From Onchocerca lupi (lineage: Eukaryota; Nematoda; Chromadorea; Rhabditida; Onchocercidae), in contig JAOVVO010000340.1 in NCBI GenBank assembly GCA_028564675.1, positions 1-64,000 of the forward strand: a stretch of 64,000 bases of DNA, in the 5' to 3' direction. Below, one piece after another: positions 13,605 through 27,269 of this stretch. Both the position numbers and the translations under genes were made by a program. Each line of letters opens with the position of its first letter. The first letter of the stretch is position 1. Under the pieces are notes generated by a model. It made no database searches. It saw only the letters and a program-made list of their open reading frames with translations, and was not told where the DNA came from.

Positions 13605-14900
13605 ATCTGGATCAAAACTTTTTTGCATTGTTTAGATTGACAACTTGGATCATTTTTTTCGAACTGGACTAAATAAAAATTACTAAAATGAAAAGATCAA
13701 ATTCAGCTTTTGGAAATTTTTCAGTAATAAAATATTCATCGCTTCATATGATCTATTGATTGCGTAACAAAAGAAAGAAATGTTTCATTTGTGCTATGTT
13801 TGAAGCAATCATTTCATTTGATAAAGTGACATTATCATCGTGCAATGTAATTCAGTAATTTATTTGGTTACAAAAAATTGGGAATCGACAATAATCTAAC
13901 AATAAGATCAAGAAAGTTAATTCAGTTTGAGAATCCTGATCTGTTAGAGAATTTTGTTGGAGAATTTTTACATCTTTCATTCTGTCAACGAAAAAAATTA
14001 GCCAAATGAAAAATTGATCGGCAATTGAATTCTGTTTAAAAACGATCAATTTTGACCATATATAATTCCAAACAACTTTTTCTTCTCCAAACTTTCTCTA
14101 AAAAACTGCACAAGTTTAAACAAAATAAAGTAATGCAGTAATAACCAGCACAGGATGCAAAGCAAATCACTCAAAATTAAAAAAAAGAAAAAAGCTGTCT
14201 TGAACAATATCAGAAAATAAAGACAATATATGGAAAAATACTTTTTCAATAATATCATTAAATATCAGGCTTTATCTATAAGGAATTAACAAAAAATAAA
14301 CTTTCCAGACAGATAACATAATTATCTTGCAAAAGACAAATTTCAAATGTGTTTTTTATTTTCGAATGTATGTTTTTTGGCGACTGACATACATTGTAAA
14401 TTTGTTTTTCTATTAAATGTATAATTATTAGTCAACTGTATTTTCTTAATGTTTTGCTGGCAAACTTTCTGTCTTTAAAATACCGAAATGTATTGGAATA
14501 AAAAAAAAATTTTTTTTGCTGTGTTTAATGAAATCTCAAATTTTAGCAGATTCGCATGTTAAAATAATTTATCAATAAAACTGTATGCATTAGCGAAATT
14601 TTTTCGAATTTTCTTAGCGAAATACTCTTTAATAATAAAGTATGACAGCTCAAAAATTATAAAAGATTACATAGAATAATAAAGAATAGCGAGAAGAAGG
14701 AAAGATTTTGAGAAAATAAAGTAATGAGAAATTACAAGTGAGGTAGGTGAAATTAAGAGATTATTCTTCTATTTATAGTGAATGTCAGCAAATAAAAGAA
14801 ATGGAAGAGCAGAATTTTTTGGTCAGTAAATTAGACTACTGAAGTCTAAAAAAGAAACAATTCCACAAAATTACACAAAATCAAAAAGAAAAAATTAAAA

Positions 14901-16533
14901 TTATAGCTCGTTTTGTCCGGCACTAAAATCATTACTATTAATTGAGTGACCGAAGGGAAAGTAGACGATATTATCTGCAGGACAAGGCTGAAATGTTGAT
15001 AAAAATGGATTTTCAGAAGTTTGCGATTGTTGCAGCTTCTCCTTACAATCCATAAGTTGGAAATTTTTGGTTAAACATAAGCGCACATCAGCTAACAGCC
15101 ATTTCCTGGTCTATAATATGTAAATCTTGAATGTGAAGAAATAATAGCATTATCAAGATGATAAACTATTAAGGAAACTGTAAAAAAATACCTTCTTATC
15201 TTCTAAGCAATGAAATTGCACATTTTTTCCATATGCAGATCTTAAATTTTGATGCAATAACAGCCAGCTGTATGACTTTTTTTGTGATGGAACGATTCCT
15301 TGTTTTTCCAACGTACTATAAATTTAAGTTTAAAGTCAGAGTTGTGTGATTTAAAACAAAAAAAAAAAAAAAAGAAATTCAAGCAATAATATTTTCTTAT
15401 AGATTTTCAAATGTTAGCGAATTCGGTAAAATAGGATATCACGATTTTTATAGGCATCTTTAAAATTGTTTACAAAAAGTTCTCGAGTTTATCGCAGAAA
15501 ATTTTCCCTCTGATTAATTATAACCATATTTAATAGAGAAGATTTTCAAGAAAAAATTAAGCATCACTTGTGATTTAACTAAACCATTATGATATTTAAT
15601 ATGTTAAAAATCTGAGTGAATGTATTTCAATCTCCAAAGATGAGAAATGATTGTTGCCTAAAATGAAAATCAAAAAGTGATACCCGAATATATCAAACTG
15701 TTTATGGAGAGCAAGTGATTTGTTGAAATATTTTATTTCATCGTTCACTTCTTCCACGATTTTCGCACATGTTCCATGCTTTATCCATTCATGTTTCCTG
15801 GAATGGTACCATCCTTAAGCGAGATGTTATCCTGAATCCGGAAAAATCTTTAACAAGCTTTTCATCACTCTCTTCAAAATAAGCTTTGAAATGAAAAAAT
15901 CAATGATCAGAATTCTCCAGTATTTATTACTGGATTTGCTATTTCCTGCAAAAAAAATTTACATATTTGATTTTACCATAATGACGATACGGACTGCGTC
16001 ACAAACAAATTCGGCCAATCCCTTTCCAACTCTTTTTCAATCGGAACAAGTTTGGATAATACAAATTTTTTCGTCTCGCCAGCACAAAATTGCGGAAATG
16101 AGCCATCGTTACGATTTGGCCTTAAAACCACAAAAACTTGAAATCCAGCTTTATAATTAAGATATCTAGGACGTAAGCGAAACGAATTGTTCTTTCTAAT
16201 TAACGCCTGAGAATTAAATTTTTCCCGAAATTTCACCATTGCATTTGAAAAATGCAAAAGTTGAACTGAAAATTTCATCGTAGATCTTTGATATGGAAAT
16301 TAAAAAAAAAAAAAAAATTCAAATTTGAAGATTTTTCGAACGTACCACAAACCATGAATTGTCCATGGGGAAGCATCAACGGGAACTTTGCACAAATCAT
16401 TAACCGTTTCCTTGGTACGACAAACAGATGTAGGATAAATTAAAGTTAGTTCAAAATAATCGAAATTATCATCTTTTTCAATATTTCCATGTATTAATGT
16501 AGCTGTTATTAGCAGCAAAGCTATTATGTTCAT
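14901..16533 (-). CDS. Secreted ribonuclease T2
   Basis: Five exons on the minus strand: 16346-16533, 15977-16120, 15684-15797, 15192-15315 and 14901-15110. They join in phase to 259 aa. Residues 1 to about 16 (MNIIALLLITATLIHG) form a signal peptide. Both catalytic signatures are present: CAS I, WTIHGLWP (residues 57-64, catalytic His60), with its last codons split by an intron, and CAS II, HEWIKHGTC (residues 113-121, His113, Glu114, Lys117, His118). The C-terminal half has the family's VRLCLTKNFQLMDC and CPADNIVYFP segments with cysteines. RNase T2 enzymes are acid endoribonucleases that cleave RNA through 2',3'-cyclic phosphates in lysosomes or outside the cell. The length matches the family (about 230-260 aa). 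Secreted rather than lysosomal localisation is an inference. Confidence 0.95.
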
Positions 16534-19405
16534 TTAAGTTTACGAATAAATTCACTTCATTCAGAGGAAAATCCTGAAATCTTGGTCTGGAAGCATTAAT
16601 ATAAATTTTAGATAGAATCTTATATCAAGTGCAATACCGAGCAGACCGCTTTTCCCGAACTTATTATCTGAATATTGACCTTTGCAAGTCCCAAACACGA
16701 CCTTTCATTTTGATCATTGATAGAATTTCAAAGCTAAACTTCCGATACTAATATGAAAATATAAATATTTCAAGAAAGCAAAAATTTGCAAAAAAAAAAA
16801 AAAGTTAAAGATCAAAAATCAATAGGTTATACTTTCGAATTACCTCTCAGTTCTCGTTCATCTAATCAAAAAAGTTTTCCCAGGATGCAAGGAAAGAGAA
16901 ATGACATTAGATGACTTAACTGTGGTTAATTAGCAAAAAATCTTGGATTCCTTTCATTACAGTATCGAAACAGGGAAGCACACTGCAGAGATTATGGACT
17001 TAAAAAAGTTATTACTCAAAACTTCCTACGGTGTATTGTAAAGCCATTGATGTTCAAACGATACGGGAACAATAATTAATTAATTTGTTGGATTGATGCC
17101 AGAAAAGAGTGAAAAACAATTTTTCGCTATAAACATATTTCAATAAATTGTATATAGATAAATAATACAGAAATTTCAATGAAAATCAAACAAAAAACTG
17201 GAACAAATCACTGGATATCAACATAATAGCAATTTAAACTAATGATAACAGGTGTTAATCAAAAATGAACAAAAAGTTATATGACATCGATAAATTTACA
17301 CCAGCCTTCTCTTCTAGCTCAACAATTTCGACATATAACGAAAGAAAATAGATTTATTGATTGATTGATTTTGATCGCTTTTTTTCTATAATGAACAAAA
17401 ACTGTATCACGACATGATGCTGATGTCAACAAAACATAAGACAAATGAAAGAAAATTGCACATTGGCAGTAAATTTTCAATCTTATCAAAGACTGATCCT
17501 GGGTGATAATAACAGTTTAATATTGCTTCAAGCAACATGTCACCATCACATCATAAATCGATATTGGGTGTCACAGCATATCATCGAATGATCAATAAAA
17601 ATCTTGCAATTATGTATATAGAAGCGATATTAACTTTTGTTACACAAGTAGTCTAGAAAATAAACAAATTTTTAGCAAATAAATTCTGATAAAAAAAAAA
17701 ACAAATAATTTAAAAATGTTAAAAAAAATCAATTAACTGGAAAATTAAATAGCATTTGATAAAGAAAAGTGCATGAAATGACATTTTCTATATTAAACCA
17801 TTCCAAAAACAATTTTTGATCAAATTTCGAAAACAAATTACAACTTTCAGACAAAAAAAATACACAAAACTACTCATCTCCTCTAATCATATCTTTATCA
17901 ATTTATTGAAACTTTAGGGTTAATAAAATCTAGAAAAATATTACTCACAAGAGATATACATAAAACTTAGCAAGGACAATAACATTCTATCCTCATCTTA
18001 TCACGCGGTCGATGTTCCCTCAACAATTTACTTGCAGAGAACTTTAGAAGCTTAACTACGATTGTTTTCTTTTATGCACTTTAGATTCTTGAATTTTGAC
18101 AGACTCAAAGTTCTAGATTTCTGAATGTTTACGAATCGCAAAGCCTCCACAAAAAAAAAAGAAGAAATGATTAATGAATACACAATTATAAAAATAAAAA
18201 TAAGAAAGAGCTGAAAGCTGATGCTATAATGGAAATGCATTAATCAATGATAAGTTGAATGAACGTCGCAGTTTTGTTGATAAGTAAAAAGGCAACATTA
18301 GAGAGAGTAAGCTCAAATACACTGACATATCAACATACATCAAACAGAAAATTGAACAACCATCTCTAATTGCGTGGAAAAAGCGGAATTATCGCAAAAA
18401 ATTACGAAATGAACTTCATGTTTATATTTAACTTAGATCAGCTGATAAACTAGTCTGGTCTTTGCATCTCTAATCTGAAACTTGGATATGCCTAGGCAGG
18501 GATCGTAAGAACCTGAATAGATTGTTCAACCAGAAAGTTTCTTTTGACTACTTCAAATTTTCAGGATGGTTTTTTATTTTGGCCTAAAATAGTTTACAAC
18601 TTTATGAAATATCAAATATTTCAGCTCCAGTACAACCATATTAAGGAACTATTTTTTACTACACTTAATGCACTAAACATTTAAATTTATTTGAATAAAT
18701 AAAAATTTCATAAAAATGGAAATCATTAAGAAGAAAAAAATGGTTAGGAGAGATGTGAATTACCAGTGAAAATATTTGAGTTCAAAAGATGACCTTAATA
18801 AAAAGTGGGTTTTACCCAACGGTACGCATATAAAACAGAAGTTTCCAGCAAATCTTTAAAAGAAGAGGAGGTCAACAAAGTAAAAAGTGAAAGAATGAAA
18901 CGAAGCAAGAGAACTTTTCGCTTCGTACAATTGGCAGAATTCATATGAAAGAAAAAGTTTCGGAAATTAAATAATATGATCAAAATAAAAGCAACTTTTT
19001 AACATTTCATTTTCTATCAGAACTTCTCAATGATACTCTCCTTATGACTTGATTTATGCAAGATTTTACTTCTTTTTAGGATATAAATAGAGTAAAATGA
19101 ATAAAATCTATAGCTATCTGGAATGCATGCTAAGAGAAATGAAAATCTGGTGCGAACATATTTAATGATTAATAACTTCTCCCATTACTTTTATTTCCAA
19201 AATTTACATAATCGAAAATAAAAGAACAAAAAAATGATTGAAATGCAAGCAGAACAAATAAATCTGGAAGAAATAATGACAATATTTGGACAAATAATAA
19301 ACTGCAGTGTAATACAATCACTAAAATTGCAAAATATTGATCATCAAAATTCTACTTTTAACACAAACATGGAGAAAAAAAAAATGAAAGAAAGAGCGGC
19401 ACTTT
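16534..19405. other. Intergenic region between RNase T2 and Ena, no gene recognised
   Basis: AT-rich with A-runs; no convincing coding exons. A TTTATT at 19190-19195 is an AATAAA poly(A) signal on the minus strand, about 210 bp past the Ena stop codon, and probably ends that transcript. Confidence 0.5.
19190..19195 (-). terminator. Candidate poly(A) signal of the Ena gene
   Basis: Reads AATAAA on the minus strand, 211 bp beyond the Ena stop codon. The position is plausible, but the hexamer is common in such AT-rich DNA. Confidence 0.3.
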
Positions 19406-22400
19406 CTACCTTCTCTGCAAACATAATTCGGAGCGTAACGTTTCGATAATTTCATCTTTAGCTTTGATTATTTCCTGTCGAATTTCGCTTAAAATTTCTT
19501 CCTTCCATTTCTCCAGAGTTTCCACTGTTACAGCAGCACCATACCCAGTACTTCGTGCTTCTTCTTGATTTAACGAATTCGAGCTTGGCAATCTGAAAAC
19601 CAATTGAATCAATCATATTTATGATGAAAAATACGATTACATTACAGAACAACTGATAAAAAACACCATCATTTAACAAATTAAGATTATTTCAAAGAAA
19701 AATTGACAAGTTCCTGAAAAAATGGTATTGTTAAAAAATGGTACTATCATTGAAACTAAAATTAGATAACAATACAATATAAAAGAGCCCAATATGACTA
19801 TACTCAATGTACAACACTTTTTTCTCAATAAAATTAGAATAAAATCTCAACAAGCTATATCGACAAATATGTTTTATTAGTTCGGCCACATGTCTTACCA
19901 CAGACCTTTTTAAAACTCAACAAGTATCAACAAAAATAGTACCGTTCAAAACTTCTTCTTTAAAATTAACTTTTATGAACAATTTGTTGATTTTTTACCT
20001 TTTTTTAACCGTCTAATAATGCTAAACGCCGAATGATATAGTCCTTCGTCATGATTTTTGGAATTTCACAAACTAATTTTCCATTTCTATTCTAATTTCT
20101 GCTTGAAATCTATGCAATTTTAATGATGATTGCTCACTTGCGATTTACTTTCGGAGAATCAACAATGTTTGAAGTACCATTGACTTGTTTCTCCCATGGG
20201 CGACGTAAGGTTCCATTTCCGACGGCATTTGTTGAAGATGGCGTATCACTTCCTGAAATAAATTAAATTGCGATACATTCTATTCCATTTTTCTGCCATG
20301 GAACTATAAAAGCACTGTTTTTTGTTAAAGATTACATGAAAAAACTAACCGATGGAGCGAGAATCACTGTTATCACATTGATTTTTGCGCTTGCTGAGAG
20401 TTGCTTCTAGTTCCGACAATAAATTACTGCCGCCTAGAAAGTAATCCAATTTAGCATAAAAAATTATTTTACAAAAAATTTGAAAAAAAATTGAAATACA
20501 TATGATAAGTTGTATGATAGTTATTATTAACCAAATCTATAAATTACCAAAAGACATATTTCTATTATGTTGTTCTTCAACATAATAGAAAATTCAAATA
20601 TGAGGATGTGATTCAGAAGGCTGCCAAACAAGATATGGACATCAGTATAGAGATAATTGAACTTCCCAGTACTAAATGAAATTTTGAGTTCAAACGTGAA
20701 CTCCTCAATTTTAAAATGAAAATTTGAGTTTAAATATGATGATACCAGAAGCTGCTGAATTCGATGACGGTGGTGCACTGACTTTTCGAAGTTGTACTTT
20801 TTTCAATTGATCTGCGATAGAGCTACCACTTCCTTTGCCCAATGACAGTGAAGATGGAGGTGGTGGCGGTGGCGGTGCTGGTGGTACATTTGAAGAAACT
20901 GTCGCTGTAAGGAAAAAGTTGAAAGTGAATAAAATCGATTCAAGGAAGTCAGAAAGTATAAAATAAAACTTCCTAAAAGTTCATGAAAATGAACTTACCA
21001 ACATTAGTGGAGCTAATTGAAAGTGATGGCGTGGAATTGTAATTACTTGCAAGAGATACAGTTGGGGTAGGTCGAACAGAACTACTGGAAGGACAGTTAT
21101 TATTCGCAGAGGTTGTTGCATAAATCGCAGGAGGTAGTGAGGAACCATTGGAAGAACTCGATGAACCTTGTGAAGCACGTCGTTGTACATTATATACCAT
21201 CATCGTTGTTGCAGTTCCGGTACCACTGGTTGAACTTTGCACTGATTGTGATGATTTTCTACAATTAATATAATCAATTCTTCATTTCCAATTAAAAGAG
21301 ATCTTGTGTGAAGCAATAATTTTTGAATTCTCTTCTTAAATTATTAAAAAATATATTGATGATAGTCTTCTTTTCTAGCTTTATATTCAATGAAATATTA
21401 TTAATCGATTTTCATAAGAAAAGAGCCACTAAAAATGTGTATCAATTCATCCAGGAAACCCTTTTAAATAACTATTTGGTTAACACCTGTCACTTTTTAC
21501 CTTCTCATCGAATGAAAATATAAAATTTATATCATCAACAGGAAAGGCATAATTTCTGCATCAACATAATGACTCAACGAACCAAGCAGCTGGCCATCCT
21601 TCGATTGAAGGAAAATATTGGCCATGCAAGGTAGTAGACTAATGGCTATGAAAGACAATATACCACTTGGCCATACAAGGTAGTACACTATTGGCCATGC
21701 AAGGTAGGACAATACTGGGTATATAAGGCAATATACCTAATGAAAATTATCGCTCAAAACGTCGAAAATTTAGAGAAATAAAAAGAGTGCGCTAAAACGA
21801 ATGAGTGCATCAAGCAAATAATTTTTAGAAAAAGAAAAAATGTTCTTTTTCTACCTTCATCTAACTCAATCGACGTTTAAATTTGAAATTATCGATTTCA
21901 TGATCAATATAGGAGGCATGTGACACCATGCAACTCATAAATTTTACATGAAAATGTACAAGGAATCTAATCATTTGATTTAAAAAATATTCTGCCAGTT
22001 TATATTTTAAACTAACAAAATAGTCGTGGAAACTTCAAAAATAGGAAAGAATAAAATTTATGGTGAAAAAAAAGAAAGAAAACGATGCTTCATTTTTTTT
22101 TGTGCACATTTGGAACAAAATTAAAAATAAAAAATTTCAAACTAGTATTGAATTATTATATCTACGATAATTAAAAAGGAATCATAGATTCTGAAATTGA
22201 TAACTGCAAAAATAATAAATGAAGGACTACTGGGAAAAGTATGAGTTAAAATGCTGAGTGAGAAATCTCAAAGGATGAAATGAGAAAAAAAAATTATCTG
22301 TGAAATGAAAAAAGAAATTAGCATTTATATTTACAGGATTGATTTATAGGAAAATACGAGGTTCTTCCATCCCAATTGTGAATATTTCGTTGCATTAATT

Positions 22401-25400
22401 TAAAAAATGAACTAAGGATAATGATGAAGTGAATTAAATTAAATGATCCAAATAAGCTGGAAGAGAAGATAAACCAAAAGTTAACGTTTTGATATCAAAG
22501 CAAAGCCGAAAAGTAATGGCAGATGGAGGAAATAAATCTAACTCAAATATATTTGAGAAGTAATGTGCATTATGCAATTACAAAATGAAGTTATTAATTG
22601 AACATCTTCTGCAGAACATGTTTGAACATAAAAGAAGGATTATCCAGATGATGACAATGAAAATGAAATGAATCATCTGATTTGAAGACCAGAATTCAGA
22701 ATTATAAATTCGCCAATATTATAGCAAAAAACAAAAATTGGTAGAAAAGAAACTGAAAAATCATGCCCACCGAGACAGTTAAACTTTCTAGTTTCCGTCC
22801 GGATAACTTAATTCTTCTACTTGCTTTCTCGGAAAATTGTAAAAAACTTTTCCAGGTAAATATAGTTGTAAAACTGATCTCCTCTTCTTTGTTCTGAATA
22901 AATATGACATCAAAAATTACAAAGATTTAAAGTGGTTTAATCCTCTTTTATATATTTTTTGTTTTCATTATATTTTAGTAGTTTACTCTAAAGAATTGGA
23001 ATAAATAAGTGTTACCAATTAGATTAAGCAAAAAATAAAAAACGACTTTTTAAAAAAATTTTTACAGTATAAAACTAATTTTCTACTGGTATGTACTGAC
23101 TTGATAATTCGACTTTAAAATGTCAAGTATAAAAACCATTCAGCGCCATCACATAATGTCAAAGCTGAATTAACAGTGCTGAATTCGAATTCCGAGAAAC
23201 TATCTGAGAAATGATCTATTAATATAAACTGATGGGGAGAATTTATTTCGATTGATCCAACTATCCACATTTAAAATTCAACCCAAACTGAAGCTGTTGC
23301 TGTTTATTTACTATATATCATCAAATATCCTTAATCCCATTAAGAGGATCCAATCGACAACTGGGTTACCGTTCAAAATAACAACAAAAAAGAAAGCCGC
23401 ATACAAAATACAGGAAAAAAAAAAAACTATACAAAATACCAAAAAAAAAAGTCGCAGAAAAACTTGAGAAAAAATTTGCAAAAAAAACTTGAAAAAATAT
23501 TACATTCAACATGTCATACATTTACATAAGTATTGCATAAATGGCATCGAATTCTGTGACGTATATCTCATGCTTACTTCAGTATAAATTCCAATTTTTT
23601 CAGCCCAATTTAGTTATTTATGATTTCTTATTCTATATCAATTACAGTAACTGAATTTAAATTCGATCAATCAGAAAAATAGTTTCAGATCATTGAATTC
23701 TACTCTTGACATCATAAATAGTCTAATAAGCGAACCAAAATTTTTGATAGACTGTTGCAAAAAGACTGATATGATTAAAATTAAAAGATATGATTAAACT
23801 TATTATAGTTGCAAAAAAACTCTCCATTATTTTAGAAAAAATAATTAATGCTTTTAATTTAGAACATTTTCCAAATTCTGTTTGAAAAAATTTTCTAAAA
23901 AACAAAAAGAATTCCGAAAAGTAGCACACAAGTCAACAGAATATATCAGATTCGAAATGGTTCATTTTTGTAAGCTTCATTTCTCATTTTTTATGAAATG
24001 CTTCATTTTTTTGCTTTTGTCCTTTTTTTTTTTTTTCTTTTTTAAACACAGTAGGAAAAAAAAAAACGTTTTTGAAGTAACAGGATGTTATTCAGTAAAA
24101 AGTTCCTACTGTTGGTACATTAGAAATCAACAGCGTTTTGCTGATTGATTATCCATTTCCCTTTCAAAATCATTTTAAAAAGATTATTTTAGGATAAACA
24201 AAGGATTAAGTTTGAATAAAGTTTTGATAAAGGCATAAAAAAGATTGCATTTCAGGCCATAAAAAAACAAACTGAAAAATATTTCTCAGAAAAATCTAAG
24301 CAGATTTCCTGTTCACTTCACTAACTCTTAGACTGTAGAAATAAGGAACATAATATTTTGAAAGGAAAGGCTGTGCTATCAATTTTGGGATGCAATTTTG
24401 CCCGTTCATGTAGAGATGCACTAAATATTGATGGAATTTCACCCATTTCTTTATTGAATTCATGGTTTTCGAAACTTATACAAATCGATTTTAAAACAAA
24501 ATATTCCTTCGGAAGCATAACGAAAGAATAGACAGGGTTGGGTAATTTTAAAATATGACCGAGGGCAAATCATTCAATCTTCCATCTCAACAACAAAGTG
24601 CATCTTGGTCAGACAAATTTAGCAAGGAATTAACGGCAAAATCAGTTGTCATAAATCTGAAATGCCTAAATATTAAATGAAACATAATTCCAAGTCTATT
24701 CTAGATATCAATTTAATTCCAACTAGTATCCATTGGACATTAGAATTCGGAGAACCAAGAAAGACATCAGAATGGTGAAAGTTTCACAATCACATCGCCT
24801 TTTCCGGATAAAAATATTATATTACTTACTCAAAATTCAAAAGTACGAAAAAAAAGAAAGAAAAGAAAAACGAAAAGATTTTCCTATTCGATAACAACAA
24901 AAACGTGACTAATTTGTATGACTCTGTTTTTTCCGATACAATCCATTTTTCAAAAAGAGATAAAATCTTGAGATTTCAACGGTCTGGGAATGCAATGAAG
25001 CATTGCACCAATACTATATCCTTTATTTCAACCAAAATTCTTCGACAAAAAAAATTTTTATTTTTTCGCTAAAAAATGGAAAGTCTTTTGAAGTGCAATA
25101 ATAATTGTGGCCATGTCCTTGAAAGCTCGATAATACAAATATTCCTCCTTTTTTTCCCCCATAAATATCAATTTCCACTCTGATATTGCAATGAAAGTTA
25201 AACCAGTAGTAGAAGCAATTACAGTAATAATATAGCACAATCCATCTCTCGGAATATTGGTCAATACCAAGCTTTAATGTTATTGCTTCCCGAAAATGAT
25301 TGAATTTGGCCATTTGCAAGAAAATTTGACCATTTTAAAAAATGATTTCCTCTATTTATCCCACATAGCCCGACTTTTTCTGACAATCGCTATGACGTGT

Positions 25401-27269
25401 GCAATAAAAGTTTAAATAAATGCCAAATGTATTATTCGTTTCCATTTATAGTTTAAAATGAACTTAAGATAAATACTTGAAAGTCCGTGATGATAAAATG
25501 TACCGAAAAATCAAATTTCAGAAACTTTAAAATAATATATAAATCTCGCATTATCAATTTCGGATTAGATATTTTATTGAATCCTAAATAATAAAAAATC
25601 CAAAACACACTAAATCGCCAAAACTGCTACCTATGACAAAAGTCATTCAATTTATCAATTTTAAGCAACTGGGCTTTTGCATACTCCTTAGATCTACTAA
25701 AATCCATTTCAGACCAATCAAAAACATTGCGTAAAAAACATCATTAGTTTGGAGGAATATGGCAAAAAATTTTTAAAGAAATTAAAACCATTCTAAACAA
25801 ACAGAATTCGATGAAGTTAGATCACATTCAAACGAAAGGTAATGATATCATTCAAATTGCAAAAACTAAGGATATCATTCAAAATTAACTAATCAATCAC
25901 TATATGAGTATAGTTCTGAGTTTAAATCAAAGATCATATTACAGATAAAAAGCTACTGTTTTCAGACGAGATATTAAGAAACTTCCTCTTTCATTCAATT
26001 TTATAAGTTCCTAGTTTTTATTCTTATCTTTACTTGTGATTCATTTTAAGTCTTGAAAAAAAAAAAAAAAAAAAAAAACTAACCGGAAGTTGTTTGTATA
26101 TTGCGCCGGCGAACCACCACCAGAACACAAACTTTCATCATCAGCACCACGAAATGATGGTGAACTATATGCATTGTGATGTAACTGATGTGGCTCTTGA
26201 TAAATAGTATTCGAAAAACCTAAATCACTGCCTGAAATACATAAATCAAGCATTAAAAGTTTCGGTTATCTGATGACCACTGCTATTTCAATACTATATT
26301 TAAAGTTGGAAAATGAATAGCAGAAGTGTTAATAAGATGGATGATCAATACTGTACGAAAGAAACAGAATGCCTTCAAGAATTAGCACATAGCTTTCCAA
26401 GAGTTTGCTATGTCTGACAAAGGACAAGCAATCTGTATTAGAACCGAATTTTTAGTCTTTAGAGAGATGAAAATGTCATATGCATTAATGATGAATTTAA
26501 AAGGCAAACTCCAGGAATATCTTCTAGGAGGTAGTTAGAAACACTTCAAATAAAACAAATGAATCAAAAATCTGTGACCAATAAATTTTTTTTCAAGACT
26601 TTACCATTTTGATAATCACTACTCGACGTTAATATTGACAGCGCTTGTGTCATAACTTTTACAAAAAGACGAGCATCTTCTTCCTTCATGAAACTTAGAC
26701 CATAAACCTGAAATAAACATTATTATCGAGTTTCAACAGTTTCAACATTGGTTATTATTATTTATTTATAGAAAGTTAACAGTAGGTCAATCTATGAAAA
26801 CGTAGATGTAAAATTTTTGAAACCAAAGAAATCACTTTTCTTTTTTCATCTCTCCACTGATGAAATGTTGGCGTAGCTGATTTGTACCTCAACCTCTCAT
26901 AAATATTGCAATTAAGAATCCAATTCCCATCCTAAAATATTTCAATAACTTCAATTAAAGTAATACAACTGTAACCATTGCCAATGAACAAGTTTGTAAT
27001 TTATCATAAGGGACCACACAAATTATCAAATGAGAGCGATAATTAAAAAATACGAAAAAATTCTAATCAGCTTTCCAATGACTAAATGCGTCAAATTATG
27101 GAAAAATGAGACAAAACCTGACCTGCAAACGAGTACCAACAATACGAAACGTATTGGAGTGAATATTATGTAGTATTCGAACTTGTGATCGGGCTGCTTC
27201 ACTTGATCCATCAGGTGAGAGCCACTGTTTGGTAGAATCATCGTACATCATCACATCTGCCATCGCCAT
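19406..27269 (-). CDS. unc-34: Ena/VASP family actin regulator (UNC-34/Enabled homologue)
   Basis: Nine coding exons on the minus strand: 27123-27269, 26836-26931, 26605-26707, 26084-26231, 20999-21258, 20746-20904, 20350-20433, 20138-20252 and 19406-19592. They join in phase to about 432 aa. Residues 1-115 are an EVH1 domain (VMMYDDSTKQW, NTFRIVGTRLQ, ATPTFHQWRDE, VYGLSF). A Ser/Thr/Asn-rich linker follows, then the poly-proline run PPAPPPPPPP (about 258-267), a G-actin-binding-like motif IADQLKKVQLRK (about 280-291), an F-actin-binding-like LRRPWEK (about 348-354) and a C-terminal coiled coil (WKEEILSEIRQEIIKAKDEI) that tetramerises the family. Ena proteins elongate actin filaments at leading edges and guide axons and cell migration. 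The start is uncertain: ATGs at 27269 and 27263 lie inside an exon that opens at 27285 in phase 2, so a tiny upstream exon may supply the true first residues. Confidence 0.93.
21617..21737. repeat. Degenerate 24-25-bp minisatellite, about five copies
   Basis: Units resemble 'ttggccatgcaaggtagtac'. Clear copies begin near 21618, 21667 and 21691, with two more diverged copies between and after them (around 'atggctatgaaagacaata' and 'ctgggtatataaggcaata'). Confidence 0.7.
26056..26078. repeat. Poly-A tract next to an Ena splice donor
   Basis: About 23 A (T on the gene strand), starting a few bases inside the intron after the donor at 26083/26082. Length uncertain. Confidence 0.8.

Larger units (their letters stand above)
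21259..26083 (-). other. 4.8-kb Ena intron
   Basis: Separates the EVH1/linker exons from the exons for the proline-rich and tetramerisation half. It contains a degenerate minisatellite (21617-21737), A/T runs and short frames without protein character. Alternative exons typical of Ena/VASP genes could lie here, but none was recognised. Confidence 0.7.

Noticed and set aside
15973..16278. A 101-codon minus-strand frame starting with an ATG at 16278
   Set aside because: The part upstream of 16120 is intron; the true RNase T2 exon is only 15977-16120, fixed by the WTIHGLWP join.
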